Shown one piece after another: positions 50,031 through 62,144 of a stretch of DNA of 64,000 nucleotides. The notes beneath the pieces were generated by a model. It did no database searches. It had not been told where the DNA came from and worked only from the letters and a program-made list of their open reading frames with translations. The first letter of the stretch is position 1. Every line of letters starts with the position of its first letter. Made by a program: the position numbers and the translations under genes. This DNA comes from Glandiceps talaboti (lineage: Eukaryota; Hemichordata; Enteropneusta; Spengelidae), in contig NC_135562.1 of NCBI RefSeq assembly GCF_964340395.1, positions 13,187,043-13,251,042 on the forward strand. Reading direction: 5' to 3'.

Positions 50031-50231
50031 ACTCGGTGAGTATCAATCTGCTAAGACAGTGCTCTATACCGCAGTGGCAGAGCGTAATAGTTTTGGTAGT
50101 ACTGGAACTCTTTCTTGGTTGTAACTCGGAGTTTCACGCATAATGCGATCATCAGACAACTCAGTTGTCTGATGATCGCAGTATGCGTGAAACTCTGAGT
50201 TACAACCAAGAAAGAGTTCCAGTACTACCAA

Positions 50232-50300
<69 letters not shown>
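49746..50300. mobile_element. Nested palindromes centred on a TA microsatellite
   Basis: Positions 49779-50234 form one large palindrome, centred at about 50006 inside (TA)n 49983-50026. Each half holds its own near-perfect hairpin of about 145 bp (49779-49924 and 50089-50234) with the core GAGTTTCACGCATATTGCGA and tip CAGACACTGAGAGTGTCTG or CAGACAACTCAGTTGTCTG. The halves share the 60-bp tail ATTACGCTCTGCCACTGCGG. TA repeats flank the whole at about 49750-49778 and 50235-50301. Confidence 0.9.
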
Positions 50301-50301
<1 letters not shown>

Positions 50302-50304
<3 letters not shown>

Positions 50305-50480
50305 TCATTACTGAGAGTTTCACGCTTCGAGCAATATTCAGATGACTCGTCTGAAGATCGCTCAAAGCATGAAACACTCAGTAATGACTTGTTACATCCT
50401 TATTCTTTTGAATTAAGTCTATAATGCTCTGCTACTAATATTTGCACCAAGCACTGTTCTCCCCAGCGAGACACTTATAT
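50302..50480. mobile_element. Related hairpin element beside the nested palindrome
   Basis: An 89-bp hairpin (50302-50390, AAGTCATTACTGAGAGTTTC and its complement) is followed by a tail with GCTCTGCTACTAATA and GCACTGTTCT, diverged from the tail of the neighbouring element, ending in a short TA run at 50477. Confidence 0.78.
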
Positions 50481-50484
50481 ATAT

Positions 50485-51660
50485 AACATTACAAAATAAA
50501 AAATGTTATTTTGATAGTAAGTACAATTACATCTTGCTATTATAATAGCACCTTGGGTGTTCTTATAAACACACAGAGGAAAATTAGTGTTGAAAGTCCA
50601 TGTTTTCATTCATGAATAAAACAAATGGGTTATAAAATAAAGTATCATTAAAAAATTATAACTTACTAACACAACAGTCCAATGTATCTTTGATAAAAGA
50701 ATCTATGGTGTATTTATTTAACTATGTTACAGACAAATTTCATTCAGTCATTTAAGAGTGATGTTGTCAGTAAGTGAATTCTTCCTGTGTAGATAAATTT
50801 AGTCTTCTAGTTCCCATATGTACAATACTATGATCAACTCCACTCATGTATAGTCAAAGTCCTAACTCAAGCACAGAAATCTGTACTCATCCCCGACAGC
50901 CTTCATATAAAGATGATGACATTATCGCGTCTCCACGTGATTTAGTTTCAGGCTTTGTTGTAAATATTATTGCAATAAGCAAATGTCTGAAAGGAGTAAC
51001 TAATCATAATTGCAAGTGACTGTCAATTTGTCATGGATTACTACTGACATACACTGTTCACCCTTAGGCCAACATGCGGTTTAGCAAGATTAACAGTTTT
51101 CTGGTAACTTTAACTATACGTGAGTGGAGATGATCAGAGTAATTGTAATGTGTACATAAAGGAACTAGACAAATATAAATGTCACCTCTATCCTTCATCG
51201 CTTGCTAACATTAGTCTTACCATTGTTTTTACCAGCTTCTCTTATACAAATCTCAAAGATGTATATTTTTTAAAGTAAGTACAGCATTATTCTTTATTTT
51301 GACCCCAGACAGGCAACAACCCAGAGATATTGATCAAAACATATATCGTAAAAAAATACCTGCTTCTGTTGACTAAAAATAGTGCCAATTGCACTGTATC
51401 GCAACTGTACAGTTTATGTGGTAATTTAAAAAAAAAAATGTTTGTCCAATCCAAGAAGATTTTTGAACACAGAAGTTGAATTTGTATACCTAATTTGCAT
51501 ATCAATGATGGGATCACCATGTCATTAACAATTCCTTTATCTGCACATTCTAATGTACATCACATCATATTTCAGGTCAATCAGCACAATTATTTTGGAG
51601 TGTACAAAAATAAAAGCTTTGAATCAAAACTAACATCTCTGAAACAATTATTTTCCTTTG
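50485..51660. other. Intergenic DNA, nothing recognised; poly-C at 51666-51682
   Basis: AT-rich sequence with no exon-like frame on either strand. A C homopolymer lies just beyond it. Confidence 0.5.
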
Positions 51661-51772
51661 CACAATCCCCCCCCCCCCCCCCATGTAATGTACCCATTAT
51701 ACCATCATAATCACATCTAGATCTTAGAGTAAACATACTGAGGGAAAATTTATATAGAGTTCAATTAACCAC

Positions 51773-51948
51773 CCCATCTGATTAAAATCTGATGAGGTGA
51801 AAGCAGCTAAATGTCTTTTTTTACCTCTGTTTCCATTGTTTTGTGTTGTTTGTTTTGTTCTGGGTGAATTAAATGACACAAAACGATGGAAATAGAAGAA
51901 AATAGAGACATCTAGCCACTTTCACCACATCAGATTTTAATCAGATTG
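51773..51948. mobile_element. Inverted-repeat MITE, about 175 bp
   Basis: Arms of about 70 bp are imperfect reverse complements (ATCTGATTAAAATCTGATGA at the left, its complement at the right), with a loop rich in TTGT. Confidence 0.75.
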
Positions 51949-52790
51949 TAAAACAGCCCATAAACCGCCCACCCAAGGCAAATGGTTGGGTCATTTATAT
52001 TTAGTAAACACCTCCCCCCCCCTCACACACACTAAATGTGCCATGCCTATAGCATGACAGAACTACCTCTGAGTCAGTGTTTAGTTGTGCTAAATGTGAT
52101 AATATACCATACTTAAACTTATGGCAAAAGGAATAGGTAACAAGTTCAGATAAATCTAAGAGTCCGAAAAGCCTGCTTCTGTACATGGCTCTCAACTTTA
52201 CATAGTACTAGAAACAACCACTAAATAAGTTGATTGATTAAAATAATCAATAAAGCCAATAAAGTGAGGAAAATAATCATTATATGATCAAGCTTAAGTG
52301 ACATTAAAATTACAAATGATGAAAGTGTCACTGAGCATGTTACTACCCAACTAGAGATTTAGAGTTTCAATTTGGTGGCATGATGTTTTTTTATGTCTCA
52401 CACAACAAATCAATATCAATATTAGATGAAACAAGGAAGATTCTGCCATAATATTGTTTGTTTGTTTTCAAAGTGAGATAAAATATAACATTTCATGTGT
52501 GTTTATGCTATCTGTGTTTGTATAATTCATTGTGCAACTAGTCAAAAACATTGTGCAGTCTAATTGAAACTCTATACTCTCTCTAGTTTGGTAGTACAAT
52601 TTTTTCGATGTTGCTATGGTTGTGTCAGCATTTGAAATAATGCAGTCTATAGTGGTATGAGATGCAGTGCATTGTACAAGGTGCAACCATCAAGAGTGCT
52701 CACTAGTGTTTATTGAAAATTTAACCAATAATCCACCCCCTGGGGATGGTTTACCAAGATGTTTTGACCAGTGAACAAAATATATTGAGT
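51949..52790. other. Intergenic DNA, nothing recognised
   Basis: No exon-like frame and no clear repeat. A TTTATT at 52709-52714 would be AATAAA on the minus strand, about 690 bases past the macro-protein stop; too far to claim. Confidence 0.4.
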
Positions 52791-52805
52791 TCATTGGTCA
52801 AAACC

Positions 52806-53146
52806 GTCAGTAGATTTTCCAGTTTGTGGATTTCCCACTTGGATTGATGACTGATACTCTGGGACAGGGTCCCAGACAAATTTCTATTTAGATTAATGGT
52901 AAGTCGGTCAGTGTAAGCTCTTACAAGTTACACTTGCTTCATTTTTATGATAGGACATGCTCACCTGTTTTGACTCCAGCAGAGGCTAGAAGTAGAACTG
53001 ATCGCGTGCATGCCTTGACCTTAGTAGGCAATGACTTGTACAAATACGCGATAACTCAACTGCTTTTGAAATTTCCTTTATAATTTCCTATAAACTATTG
53101 TCTCGTTGAGTAAATCCTCCTCTGACAATTCACACAGTTCACTCTC
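52806..53146. repeat. Dispersed repeat, copy 2 (other copy at 19667-20020)
   Basis: Same orientation as the copy in the DED-NACHT intron, with scattered substitutions and an insertion of about 10 bp near 52925. It lies just 3' of the macro-domain gene. Confidence 0.8.
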
Positions 53147-53405
53147 TATGTGAACTACAATGTTCGTAGATGAACAGTGAACATCGAAACTGTTCATTAT
53201 CACTCATTTTAGATATGCTGGTTTGATGTCTAGACCAATCAGATCTCTCAATTTGCAGCATCAATAGACGGGTATAATAATAGGCGGTAAATGGTGTAAA
53301 ATGTCTATTGATTCCAAGTGGCTTCTAAGGGTGAAATTATTTCCACTCCACCCAACCAATGTTCTTTAGGGGTATGGGCTGTGCAGCTCACACTGCCAGA
53401 AATTC

Positions 53406-55865
53406 CTATACTCCACTTTCCCGGTCAGACCTATGACTGGTCCACCTTGTAGTCGATATATCATCATAACCATGTGGCTGCGTACTTTGGTATGTTCCAT
53501 GTGTACTTTGATATGTGCTTGGCTGCGTACTTTGGTATGTTCCATGTGTACTTTGATATGTGCGTGGCTGTGTACTTTGGTATGTTCCTTGCATGCTTTC
53601 ATATGTGCGTGGCTGCGTACTTTGGTATGTTCCATGTGGCAACAGTTTCCCTTGGAAGTACATACTGATTGCCTTGGTACTTTCAGGATCAATATTGACC
53701 ACTTTTATTTCTTCTAAGTAACCCCTGCTTGTCTTGTTTGAACAAAATTCTTCTACGGCATCGTACAAAGCTTCAGCACAAACAGTCTTTGGTACGCCAA
53801 AGATTCCTGAACTGATGGCAGGTATAGCTATGGATCTGATTTCTAAGTCTTTGTCAGCACAATCTAGGCACTTTAAAAAAGTTTGCTTCAGTAAACTTTG
53901 GCAATATGTTTTATTTGGATATTTGTACCACCGTGGTCCAACAGCATGGATAACATGTTTACAAGGTAGATCATAAGCCTTGGTTACAGCCACTTCTGAC
54001 ACCCTGATTGGGCCACGTTGAAGATGAATGATTTGGTTACTTTCGATATCTAATTTGTAACCAGCTGCTCTACGAATTGCAGCTGCCAGTCCCCCAACAT
54101 GTTGCAGATCTTCATTAGCTGCATTCACGATGGCATCCACTTTTTCGATGGTGAGGTCACCTCTGTACACTTGAATGATGACATCATTGGAAGTGGTAAT
54201 TGTGAAACGGTCTCTAATCACATCTACATTTCTTTTCAGTTCAGACAGAGATTTGCCAAAATTTGTAGAAGAATGACTTGTTGAATGACTTGGCCAGCTT
54301 GTTGTCTTCTTTGCTCCATGTCGTGGTTTGTGTCGACCTTTCTCCATTGTATCATTACTACTACCAAGACCAGTTCTATCACCATCACCATCATCTTTTG
54401 CAGCTCTTCCCGTATCATCATCAGTTGTTTCACTGCTCCCGTATTCATCTTCAAGTCCAACTGAAGACCTGAATCTCCTCTTTGCAGACTCTACATCGCC
54501 CTGTTTGCCATAGATGATGAATCTATTTCCATCTATCTTTGCATACACATTTGGATGCCTTTTCTGTACCTCTGCACCTGCTTCTAACATCTTCTGTTTT
54601 GGTACGTCACACTCAATAGAGACATGCCTCACCTCAGAGTGGGTGCTTTGGTACAATTTGGTGATTTCATCGACTGCTTTGCTGACATCTTGTTCTCGTT
54701 TGATGGATGATTGGTTTGGTTCAATGGCCAACTTCAAGAACTCTTCTGATCTCTTTGGAGTAATGTTCACATTATTCCGGGATTTTATATCAGTTACTTT
54801 ATGTCCATAAACATGTTTAATGTATGCAAATATATCTGGATCAACAATAACTTTGTTGTCATCGTCAATATTTCCTGTGGCAGATCCACTTTTTATGCTT
54901 TCTTTGGTTTCTTTGATGTTTCCATGTTGAAGGTGAGTACCAGTCTTGTCATATCCTCCTCCTAGTTGTGCTGGTCCACGTGTACTTTTTCTGGACCCTT
55001 CTTTCCACTTTGTTGTCATGAAATTTTCCATGTATTGATGAGCATTTTGAATCTCACTATATTCTCCTTCTATTGTAAATGGTGTTGTTTTACATAAAGT
55101 CAAAGTTCTAGCTTTTATACTGTCTTTGATCTCCTTGAAAAACTCTCCTTTTTCATCGACTAATTCAAGGAATTCTTTTGAAAGTGCTGCTGTTACAGTC
55201 CCAAATGGCTGCGATAAGAATGAAAAGAAATTAAATTAAAAATTACCAGAAAAAATGAAATATTATGATTAAAAATTAGTTAAACATTGAATATCATAAA
55301 GATAACAATTCTGTGCAGAGAAGTACAAATGTACTGCAATAAGTAACTTTTTGAAAGTGATATCAATTTCACCAAACTTTTAAAGTATAAATTTTGAAGA
55401 ATAGTTATGTAAAAGTTTGGTGAAATCATAGACAGCAATGGGGAAATTGTCTATGGTGAAGTTCACATCACTTTAAAAAAAGTTACATACAATATTATTT
55501 CTCCCTAAAAGTCATTTTGTATGAACTTCTCCTAACTTAGGGATTCCAAAATATGTACATATGAAAGAATTACCATATTGTTTAATTTCTCGGAATGACA
55601 AATACATGCATTATCTTTAGGTAAAAAACTTAGAACAATTTGATAACCTACCCAACACTTTCATATAAAATAACGGGACCCTCTAAGTTTGCCTTTATTT
55701 CCAATTCATTCTGCACACACATTTATGATCACAATTCAGCATTTACTCTAGCAAATGAATTTTTTTTAATAGAACAGATATAAACATATTGCAAAATTTT
55801 ATCATGTGAAATGGGAAGTATCACAAGGCATTCTTTCTTACCTTTGGTGTTCGTGATCCACTCAT
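53406..55865 (-). CDS. PARP14-like macro-domain protein without ART domain, two coding exons
   Basis: Macro domains bind, and sometimes remove, ADP-ribose. Exon 1 codes for MSGSRTPK (55865-55842); its start is fixed because an in-frame TAG opens the exon at 55907, after the acceptor TTTCTTTCCTCAG, so a 5' UTR exon lies upstream. Exon 2 (55208-53406) follows TTATCGCAG, phase 0, for 608 residues. The N-terminal third resembles PARP14 KH-like modules (FEIKDSIKAR-type helices near 30-45; SIECDVPKQKMLEAGAEVQK then FIIYGKQGDVESAKRRF near 205-255). An acidic/basic low-complexity linker follows. One macro domain spans about 346-530, with NAANEDLQHVGGLAAAI at 370-386 and IPAISSGIFGVP at about 470-481, as in the first macro domains of PARP9/14. 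No ART domain follows; the stop comes after a Tyr/Gln/Thr-rich repeat tail. It is head-to-head with the gene at 59671. Confidence 0.9.
53469..53642 (-). repeat. 45-bp coding minisatellite (GTYQSTQPRTYQSTH units)
   Basis: About 3.5 tandem copies of a 15-residue unit at residues 534-593 of the macro protein: GTYQSTQPRTYESMQ, GTYQSTQPRTYQSTH, GTYQSTQPSTYQSTH, then GTYQSTQPHGYDDIS. Differences are mainly substitutions and the frame is kept in all copies. Confidence 0.92.
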
Positions 55866-55909
55866 TGTACCAATTTGAATTTCAGTCAGAGCAGTAAATT
55901 CTGGCTACT

Positions 55910-56500
55910 GAGGAAAGAAATAATAAACAGTTTGAGTACAGACATTTAATTAAAGGTAAGTTATGATTAAACAATATCATCCACTGTTCATGGAAAAATG
56001 TAAACCTTCACTAGCTACAACTTGAACATTTTTTTTTCATCAAGTAACCAAAGATATAGTCATTAGAAATTGGTCAATAAATTATAGAAAGACATTGCAT
56101 CTGTTAATTAGTGGTCAATATTATCTGTCGGCAGGTGTACTGGCAAGTTTAAATCTTGAGTGAAAGCTCGGTTTTGAATTTGTCAAAATGTTCTAACTGT
56201 ACTCATAACTGGAGTATCATTTTTCGATCAGATGCAACCACAATATATTCACAGAAAATTGTAAAATACAACTAATTAGACATTGTACATGTTAATTAGA
56301 GGTTGATTGTATCTATCAGTAAATTGTAATACAGTAAAAGGTTGAATTCATGATCATGGTTAAAGACGCTGATTTTAGGGAGCGGACCGAAAAATCAATT
56401 TGATTTGATTTGTTACGTACACCATATTGTCATGTATGCATCTACTAAAATATGTTTGCCCACAGGTATGTATGTAATACTATTCAGGGTGTATATGATA
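55910..56500. other. Upstream region of the macro-domain gene
   Basis: It should hold the noncoding first exon and promoter of the minus-strand macro gene, but neither could be placed by eye. A loose direct repeat around GTTAATTAG (56104 and 56290) is present. Confidence 0.35.
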
Positions 56501-56520
56501 GTACGAGTTTTTAAATTCTA

Positions 56521-56556
<36 letters not shown>

Positions 56557-59122
56557 TTCCAGTTGCAGCTAGTGTAGCTTTAATTGGGGCTAGCTCATTA
56601 TGGCGGAGGGGTAACATACAGGGATGCATGGGTGGGTGATACGAGAGGGGTAGGGGTGGTGGCATGTATGGTATGGGTGAGGAGGTGTATGTTACCAGTA
56701 GCCTGAGCTCTGGTATGTGATGTCTGCATCATGCTGCCGACCCGTTTGACCAACAATCAAAACCTCATCCGAGCTAATGTACAGCCTTTGAATTCATATG
56801 AAGTGATCTTACAATTAACATTAAAATTCATGATGGGGTGAAATCTAAAAACACATATTTACATAATTTAATGATGTGTTAGGTCAGAATTCTGAAGGTC
56901 TGTAAGGGGGAGCAAATGCAATATTTTGTAATCTTGTTTGGACATTTATTGTACCGGTAGTTGGTTATCACTGTTATTTTAATTCATCATTGCATGTTAT
57001 AATTTTATATCTCCACTGTTGTGTAGGGGAAGAAAGTGTGGCTAAAATATTTCTGGAGTTTCATTTGGCAGGTCTTAACATTTTTATTTTTGAGAGGAAA
57101 AATTAAATACCTAAATGAATAAATCCGTAAATACATGTAGAATACTGTGAGTGCCTACACTGGTAATATGCAGCAGATAAGAAGCCCTAACTTTCAACTT
57201 GTGCCCTTTAAATTAGATAACTGCTCTAAGCTGCAAAATTTACATCACTGATAGGGATCATCCTGATTTGGTTTTCACAGGGAGGACATCACATGCCCAG
57301 TTCAGAGTCTTTTTGCTGGCCTTATGGAAAAATTCATCATCATCACCCCCCCCCCCCCCCCCCCCCCCCCCCCCACCCCCGGAGAATTTCACCAGGCCGA
57401 CTCCTGCCATTTCCCCTCTGTTGACTGGGGCAGAAAAAGACCAATAGTAGATTGAACGTTTACACACTGAATTGAATTTGTTAAATTCAAAAAAAAACTT
57501 TTAAAAAACTTTTTAAAAAATTATTTTGACTTTTGTTTATATATAATCATTCAATTCTGTTTTTAAAAAATTCTGAAACTAAATCAAAATAAGGCATGTA
57601 AAACAACAATCTTAAATAAATGAAAATTTGTTTGAATTAAATAATTTATCATGGAATAACTATGCATTCCATCGACACACTACACATAAACGTTTAAAAT
57701 AATACGTTTGGGTTTTGGCCTGAACGGTTTGCCATAGTTGAACAGTTTTTTCCTGGCCTAACACTACAGTTATTAATTATTGCAGCTAACTAACTAACTA
57801 ACTAACTAACTAAGTAGAGATTAGATTCAAGGATTATTTGTATAGTACGAGTTTTTCAATTCTAATAAAAATATTTTTTAAAAAAAGAAAAAATAATTGT
57901 TCCAGTTGCAGCTAGTGTAGCTTTAATTAGGGCAAGCTCATTATGACGGAGGGGTAACATGTACAGGGATGCATGGGTGGGTGATACGAGAGGGGTAGGG
58001 GTGGTGGCATGTATGGTATGGGTGAGGAGGTGTATGTTACCAGTAGCCTGAGCTCTGGTATGTGATGTCTGCATCATGCGGCCAACCCGTTTGACCAACA
58101 ATCAAAACCTCATCCGAGCTAATGTACAGCCTTTGAATTCATATGAAGTGATCTTACAATTAACATTAAAATTCATGATGGGGTGAAATCTAAAAACACA
58201 TATTTACATAATTTAATGATGTGTTAGGTCAGAATTCTGAAGGTCTGTAAGGGGGGAGCAAATGCAATATTTTGTAATCTTGTTTGGACTTTTATTGTAC
58301 CGGTAGTTGGTTATCACTGTTATTTTAATCCATCATTGCATGTTATAATTTTATATCTCCACTGTTGTGTAGGGGAAGAAAGTGTGGCTAAAATATTTCT
58401 GGAGTTTCATTTGGCAGGTCTTAACATTTTTATTTTTGAGAGGAAAAATTAAATACCTAAATGAATAAATCCGTAAATACATGTAGAATACTGTGAGTGC
58501 CTACAGTGGTAATATGCAGCAGATAAGAAGCCCTAACTTTCAACTTGTGCCCTTTAAATTAGATAACTGCTCTAAGCTGCAAAATTTACATCACTGATAG
58601 GGATCATCCTGATTTGGTTTTCACAGGGAGGACATCACATGCCCAGTTCAGAGTCTTTTTGCTGGCCTTATGGAAAAATTCATCATCACCCCCCCCCCCC
58701 CACACACACACACACCCCCGGAGAATTTCACCAGGCCGACTCCTGCCATTTCCCCTCTGTTGACTGGGGCAGAAAAAGACCAATAGTAGATTGAACGTTT
58801 ACACACTGAATTGAATTTGTTAAATTCAAAAAAAAACTTTTAAAAAACTTTAAAAAAATTATTTTGACTTTTGTTTATATATAATCATTCAATTCTGTTT
58901 TAAAAAAATTCTGAAACTAAATCAAAATAAGGCATGTAAAACAACAAGCTTAAATAAATGAAAATTTGTTTGAATTAAATAATTTATCATGGAATAACTA
59001 TGCATTCCATCGACACACTACACATAACGTTTAAAATAATACGTTTGGGTTTTGGCCTGAACGGTTTGCCATAGTTGAACAGTTTTTTCCTGGCCTAACA
59101 CTACAGTTATTAATTATTGCAG

Positions 59123-59166
<44 letters not shown>

Positions 59167-59197
59167 GTAGAGATTAGATTCAAGGATTATTTGTATA
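56501..59197. repeat. Tandem duplication, two units of about 1.35 kb
   Basis: Unit 1 is 56501-57844 and unit 2 is 57845-59197, nearly identical (for example TTGCAGCTAGTGTAGCTTTA at 56562 and 57905) and in direct order. Differences cluster at simple repeats: an A30 tract in unit 1 only (about 56522-56553), a C run of about 28 in unit 1 against C plus CACA in unit 2 (57347-57374 and 58689-58716), and CTAA repeats that are longer in unit 2 (57785-57813 and 59124-59166). No gene is visible inside. Confidence 0.95.
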
Positions 59198-59670
59198 GAG
59201 CGTGTTTTTCACAAAATTCACAAAATGAAAATGATAGCAGCGAGAATAAATCGTTGACATTCTCTCTCTGACGTCTATGCACATACCTATTGGAGTATGT
59301 AGTTCTTGGTGTCTTGGTATATCGTCTGCGAAAACGTGATACGACGAATCAAAATCGGAGTCCAATTTACACTGAGTGGAACACACGTCCAACGCCTACT
59401 TCTTGCAATATTTAAGTTTCCAGATCGAAATTTCAACGCGAGACAGACAATCAATGTCCAACATCCACTGTTATCAGACTAGACCTGGTGCATATATTCC
59501 GACTAAGCTGATTGGCTTATGCTACCGTACACAACAGTTGGCCAATCACGAGACGAGTTTGTTGGGGATTTCCCCGAACTGAGTCATCAACCATTTCACC
59601 CGAAGTCACCTTTAGGGAATATGCACCATTGTCGCCATATGCAACGGCCTCCACAGCTCGATGGGTCGTA

Positions 59671-62144
59671 ATGGACCGCCATAGAGAGTTTAATTCTCTC
59701 GTAGTCTTTGACATCCCGACCACCACCCCGAACAACGTTGTTCAGGCAAAATTATCAACCCATTTTCAACGTCACGATGTTTCAGGCGGCACAAGAGTAG
59801 AGTCTATACGTCCGGATGCGGTAGTAGCAGGGTCGTTTATCGTCAGTTTTGAACCTGGAAACAGTAAGTATCTCAACGTCACATTCACACTTCAAATGTA
59901 TTTATCATATCAATGCAATGCATATATCGTATACATTGATTGAAAAAGCAGTCACGGTGTAGCTACGCCCGTCATGCGAGTGTTTGAGTTATAATGTCAT
60001 ATTTATAAATATAACTGATTTCTGCAAAATGGCGTCTATCAACCAAAGTTTATAGGTAAACAAATGGAAGGCAAAGGAACACACCAACATGGGCCACATT
60101 GTTCAAATTAGTGAACTAGAGCAATCTGTCATGCTATACCCTATACCCGAGTGTAAAATTAGAAAAATACGCTGCCTTTATATTAGCTCTTCATAATGGC
60201 TCATCAGTCATTACATTGTTCAGAGTATAAGAAACAGAAAGGACAGCACAACACCTATTTCAAAAGTGAAAGAAGGTGTGCAAGTAAACTGCATGATGTA
60301 TTTCCAAGAAAATCGAGTAGAAAAGGGAACTAATTAATTATTGACATTACAACCTTGATGGAAGTGATTGTTATTTTCATTTTTTAAATATTGTTTACCC
60401 CCAGAGTATAAAAATTTGCAACAAGTCATTGTATTAAATTTTAATTTAAAAATTATAATCGCTATAAATACAATGTACAATATTGCAAATTAATTTTGTA
60501 ATTAGTTAATTATTCAAATGAGGCAAATAAGTAACTTGATTTATTTAACAAGATTGTGCCTCAGTCAACCCAGCTGTGTAAATAGGTACCTGGTAGGATA
60601 GATGTTGCAATGTGAATACTTTAAACCTGTGTGCTTAGAGGTTGCAATTAGACCTGTTGCTGGTTCCAAGATGCATTGCACATCTTTCCATATGTCTCTC
60701 CATATGTCTCTCCATGTGTTGTGTACGCACTTAGAGCTTTGTACATGCTACTCTGGGGGATAGTTGTCACCTGACCGTACCCTGGGTTCACCTGTAAAAT
60801 CCCTCTCTGTCATTGATGGCGTTTAGTCTTTGTTATATAAAATAGAGGTCAACATGTCTTTCCATTGTTTCCTGATAAAAATGTTATTTCAAATGTAATA
60901 AAGACAAAACAAGCCTAACTATAACAACATAAAAGTCACCCTCTTGCTCAATACATCTTTGAAAATCAACTATGTTCCCCAGGGGAGTTGAAGTACAAAG
61001 GGATGGATGCACCATTTTACATTCTGTAGATCCTTGGCTAAGACTTGATAAAAAAAATTGTTTGGTTCCAGTTACCCGCCCCACCTAATTTTTCATGCCC
61101 ACCCTAAACTTTTTTTTTTATGTATTCAAGAAAAAAATATTAAAATCGCAAAAATTGTGAAGTCTTGCAAGGAATAGTGGATGTGTATAAAACTGACATC
61201 AACTTGAAAAAGACAAAATAAAACTGTTCTTCCAATCTGTAATGGCTGTACATCTGATGAGAAGAAACCTATAACTCAGAGACCATATGGAAAACAACGG
61301 AAAACATAACTACCTGAACTAGAAAAAATCTACCTACCCCACCTATTTTAAAATTGAGCGTGATTGGAACCACACAATATTTTATGTTAGGCCTAAGTGG
61401 GAGTGCATTTAGTCATAAACCCTAAACGAAAATCTATGATTTAGTAATGTATAAAACTGACATTATTATTCAGTAGCGAATTTATCAATAGTACTGCGCA
61501 TTTCAAGTTACCGTTCACTGCCACTGTGTAATAACCATAAAGAAACCTGTACTTGCTACACTTTGAACAAGATTGAGAGTGGATACAGTTTCTTGCAACA
61601 TTTTGTCTGAAATGAAATGAACTAAAGTGTCGCCATATGCAGACATTAAGTAGAGACGTCAAAAGACTGGTGTCCCTGTGTCTGTATCTATTTGCAGTAT
61701 ATTTGAAACCTCTTTTTTTATGATAGATAAAACACACAAGGTAGCAAGAAATTATGATCTTGCTATATTGTAGAATGTGCAGTTTCTTATTAGTTTCTGC
61801 ATACAAGCCTGTGAATGGTAACTTGCAACAGGTTGTAAAATCATTGGTTTTAAATTAGGTCTCCAACATTAATTCAGTTCCTTTCATCACAGCAATGTAC
61901 ATGTAGTGTACATATATGAATTTACTGACTTTATTTTGTCATTATATAATCCTTGTTACTTTCATAATTTATAGATGTTGCAGCACGAATACTTGAAAAG
62001 GATGAAAAAATTCACCAGATTCAATTTGATGAATCTGGTGATAAGGTACAAGTTAGGGTGCAGCTGTATTGGCCAGAGGAAACATCTGAATCATACCTGG
62101 GAGATGATAGTGGTGTAGGAAGACAACAAATGGCTGGACAACAG
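59671..62144 (+). CDS. PARP14-like protein, N-terminal RRM exons (gene continues past the window)
   Basis: Exon 1 (59671-59863) opens with MDRHREFNSLVVFDIPTT and ends at donor GTAAGT in phase 1. Exon 2 (61975-62144) follows TTTATAG and ends at GTAATA, phase 0. Together they give about 121 residues. The first about 95 form an RRM-like fold in the style of the PARP14 N-terminus: a VVFDIP strand, a helix VVQAKLSTHFQRH, the strand pair AVVAGSFIVSFEPG, and NVAARILEKDEKIHQIQF followed by KVQVRVQLYWPE. The gene lies head-to-head with the minus-strand macro gene 3.8 kb away. Known PARP14 proteins continue with more RRM/KH modules, macro domains, WWE and an ART domain; none of that is in the window, so the call rests on the N-terminal module and on the neighbour. 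An upstream in-frame open stretch without ATG precedes Met1. Confidence 0.72.
59952..61000. other. Intron of the PARP14-like gene, nothing recognised
   Basis: AT-rich with no exon-like frame bounded by splice sites. TCCATATGTCTC is repeated three times near 60688-60715. Confidence 0.45.
61060..61375. mobile_element. Weak inverted-repeat element
   Basis: TTTGGTTCCAGTTACCCGCC at 61061 and the complement of TGTGGTTCCAATCACGCTC at about 61356-61374 could be terminal arms; both are followed inward by CCACCTA-type sequence. Confidence 0.4.
61492..61840. mobile_element. Long-TIR MITE, copy 4 of 4
   Basis: TACTGCGCATTTCAAGTTAC at the left, complementary to GTAACTTGCAACAGGTTGTA at the right, with the shared inner core CAAGATTGAGAGTGGATACAG and ACATTTTGTCTGAAATGAAA. 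It lies in the PARP14-like intron, about 135 bp before exon 2, and is the most diverged copy. Confidence 0.75.

Noticed and set aside
53433-53717. + strand repeat frame (CSMCTLICAWLRTLV)
   Set aside because: Antisense reading of the coding minisatellite of the macro protein.
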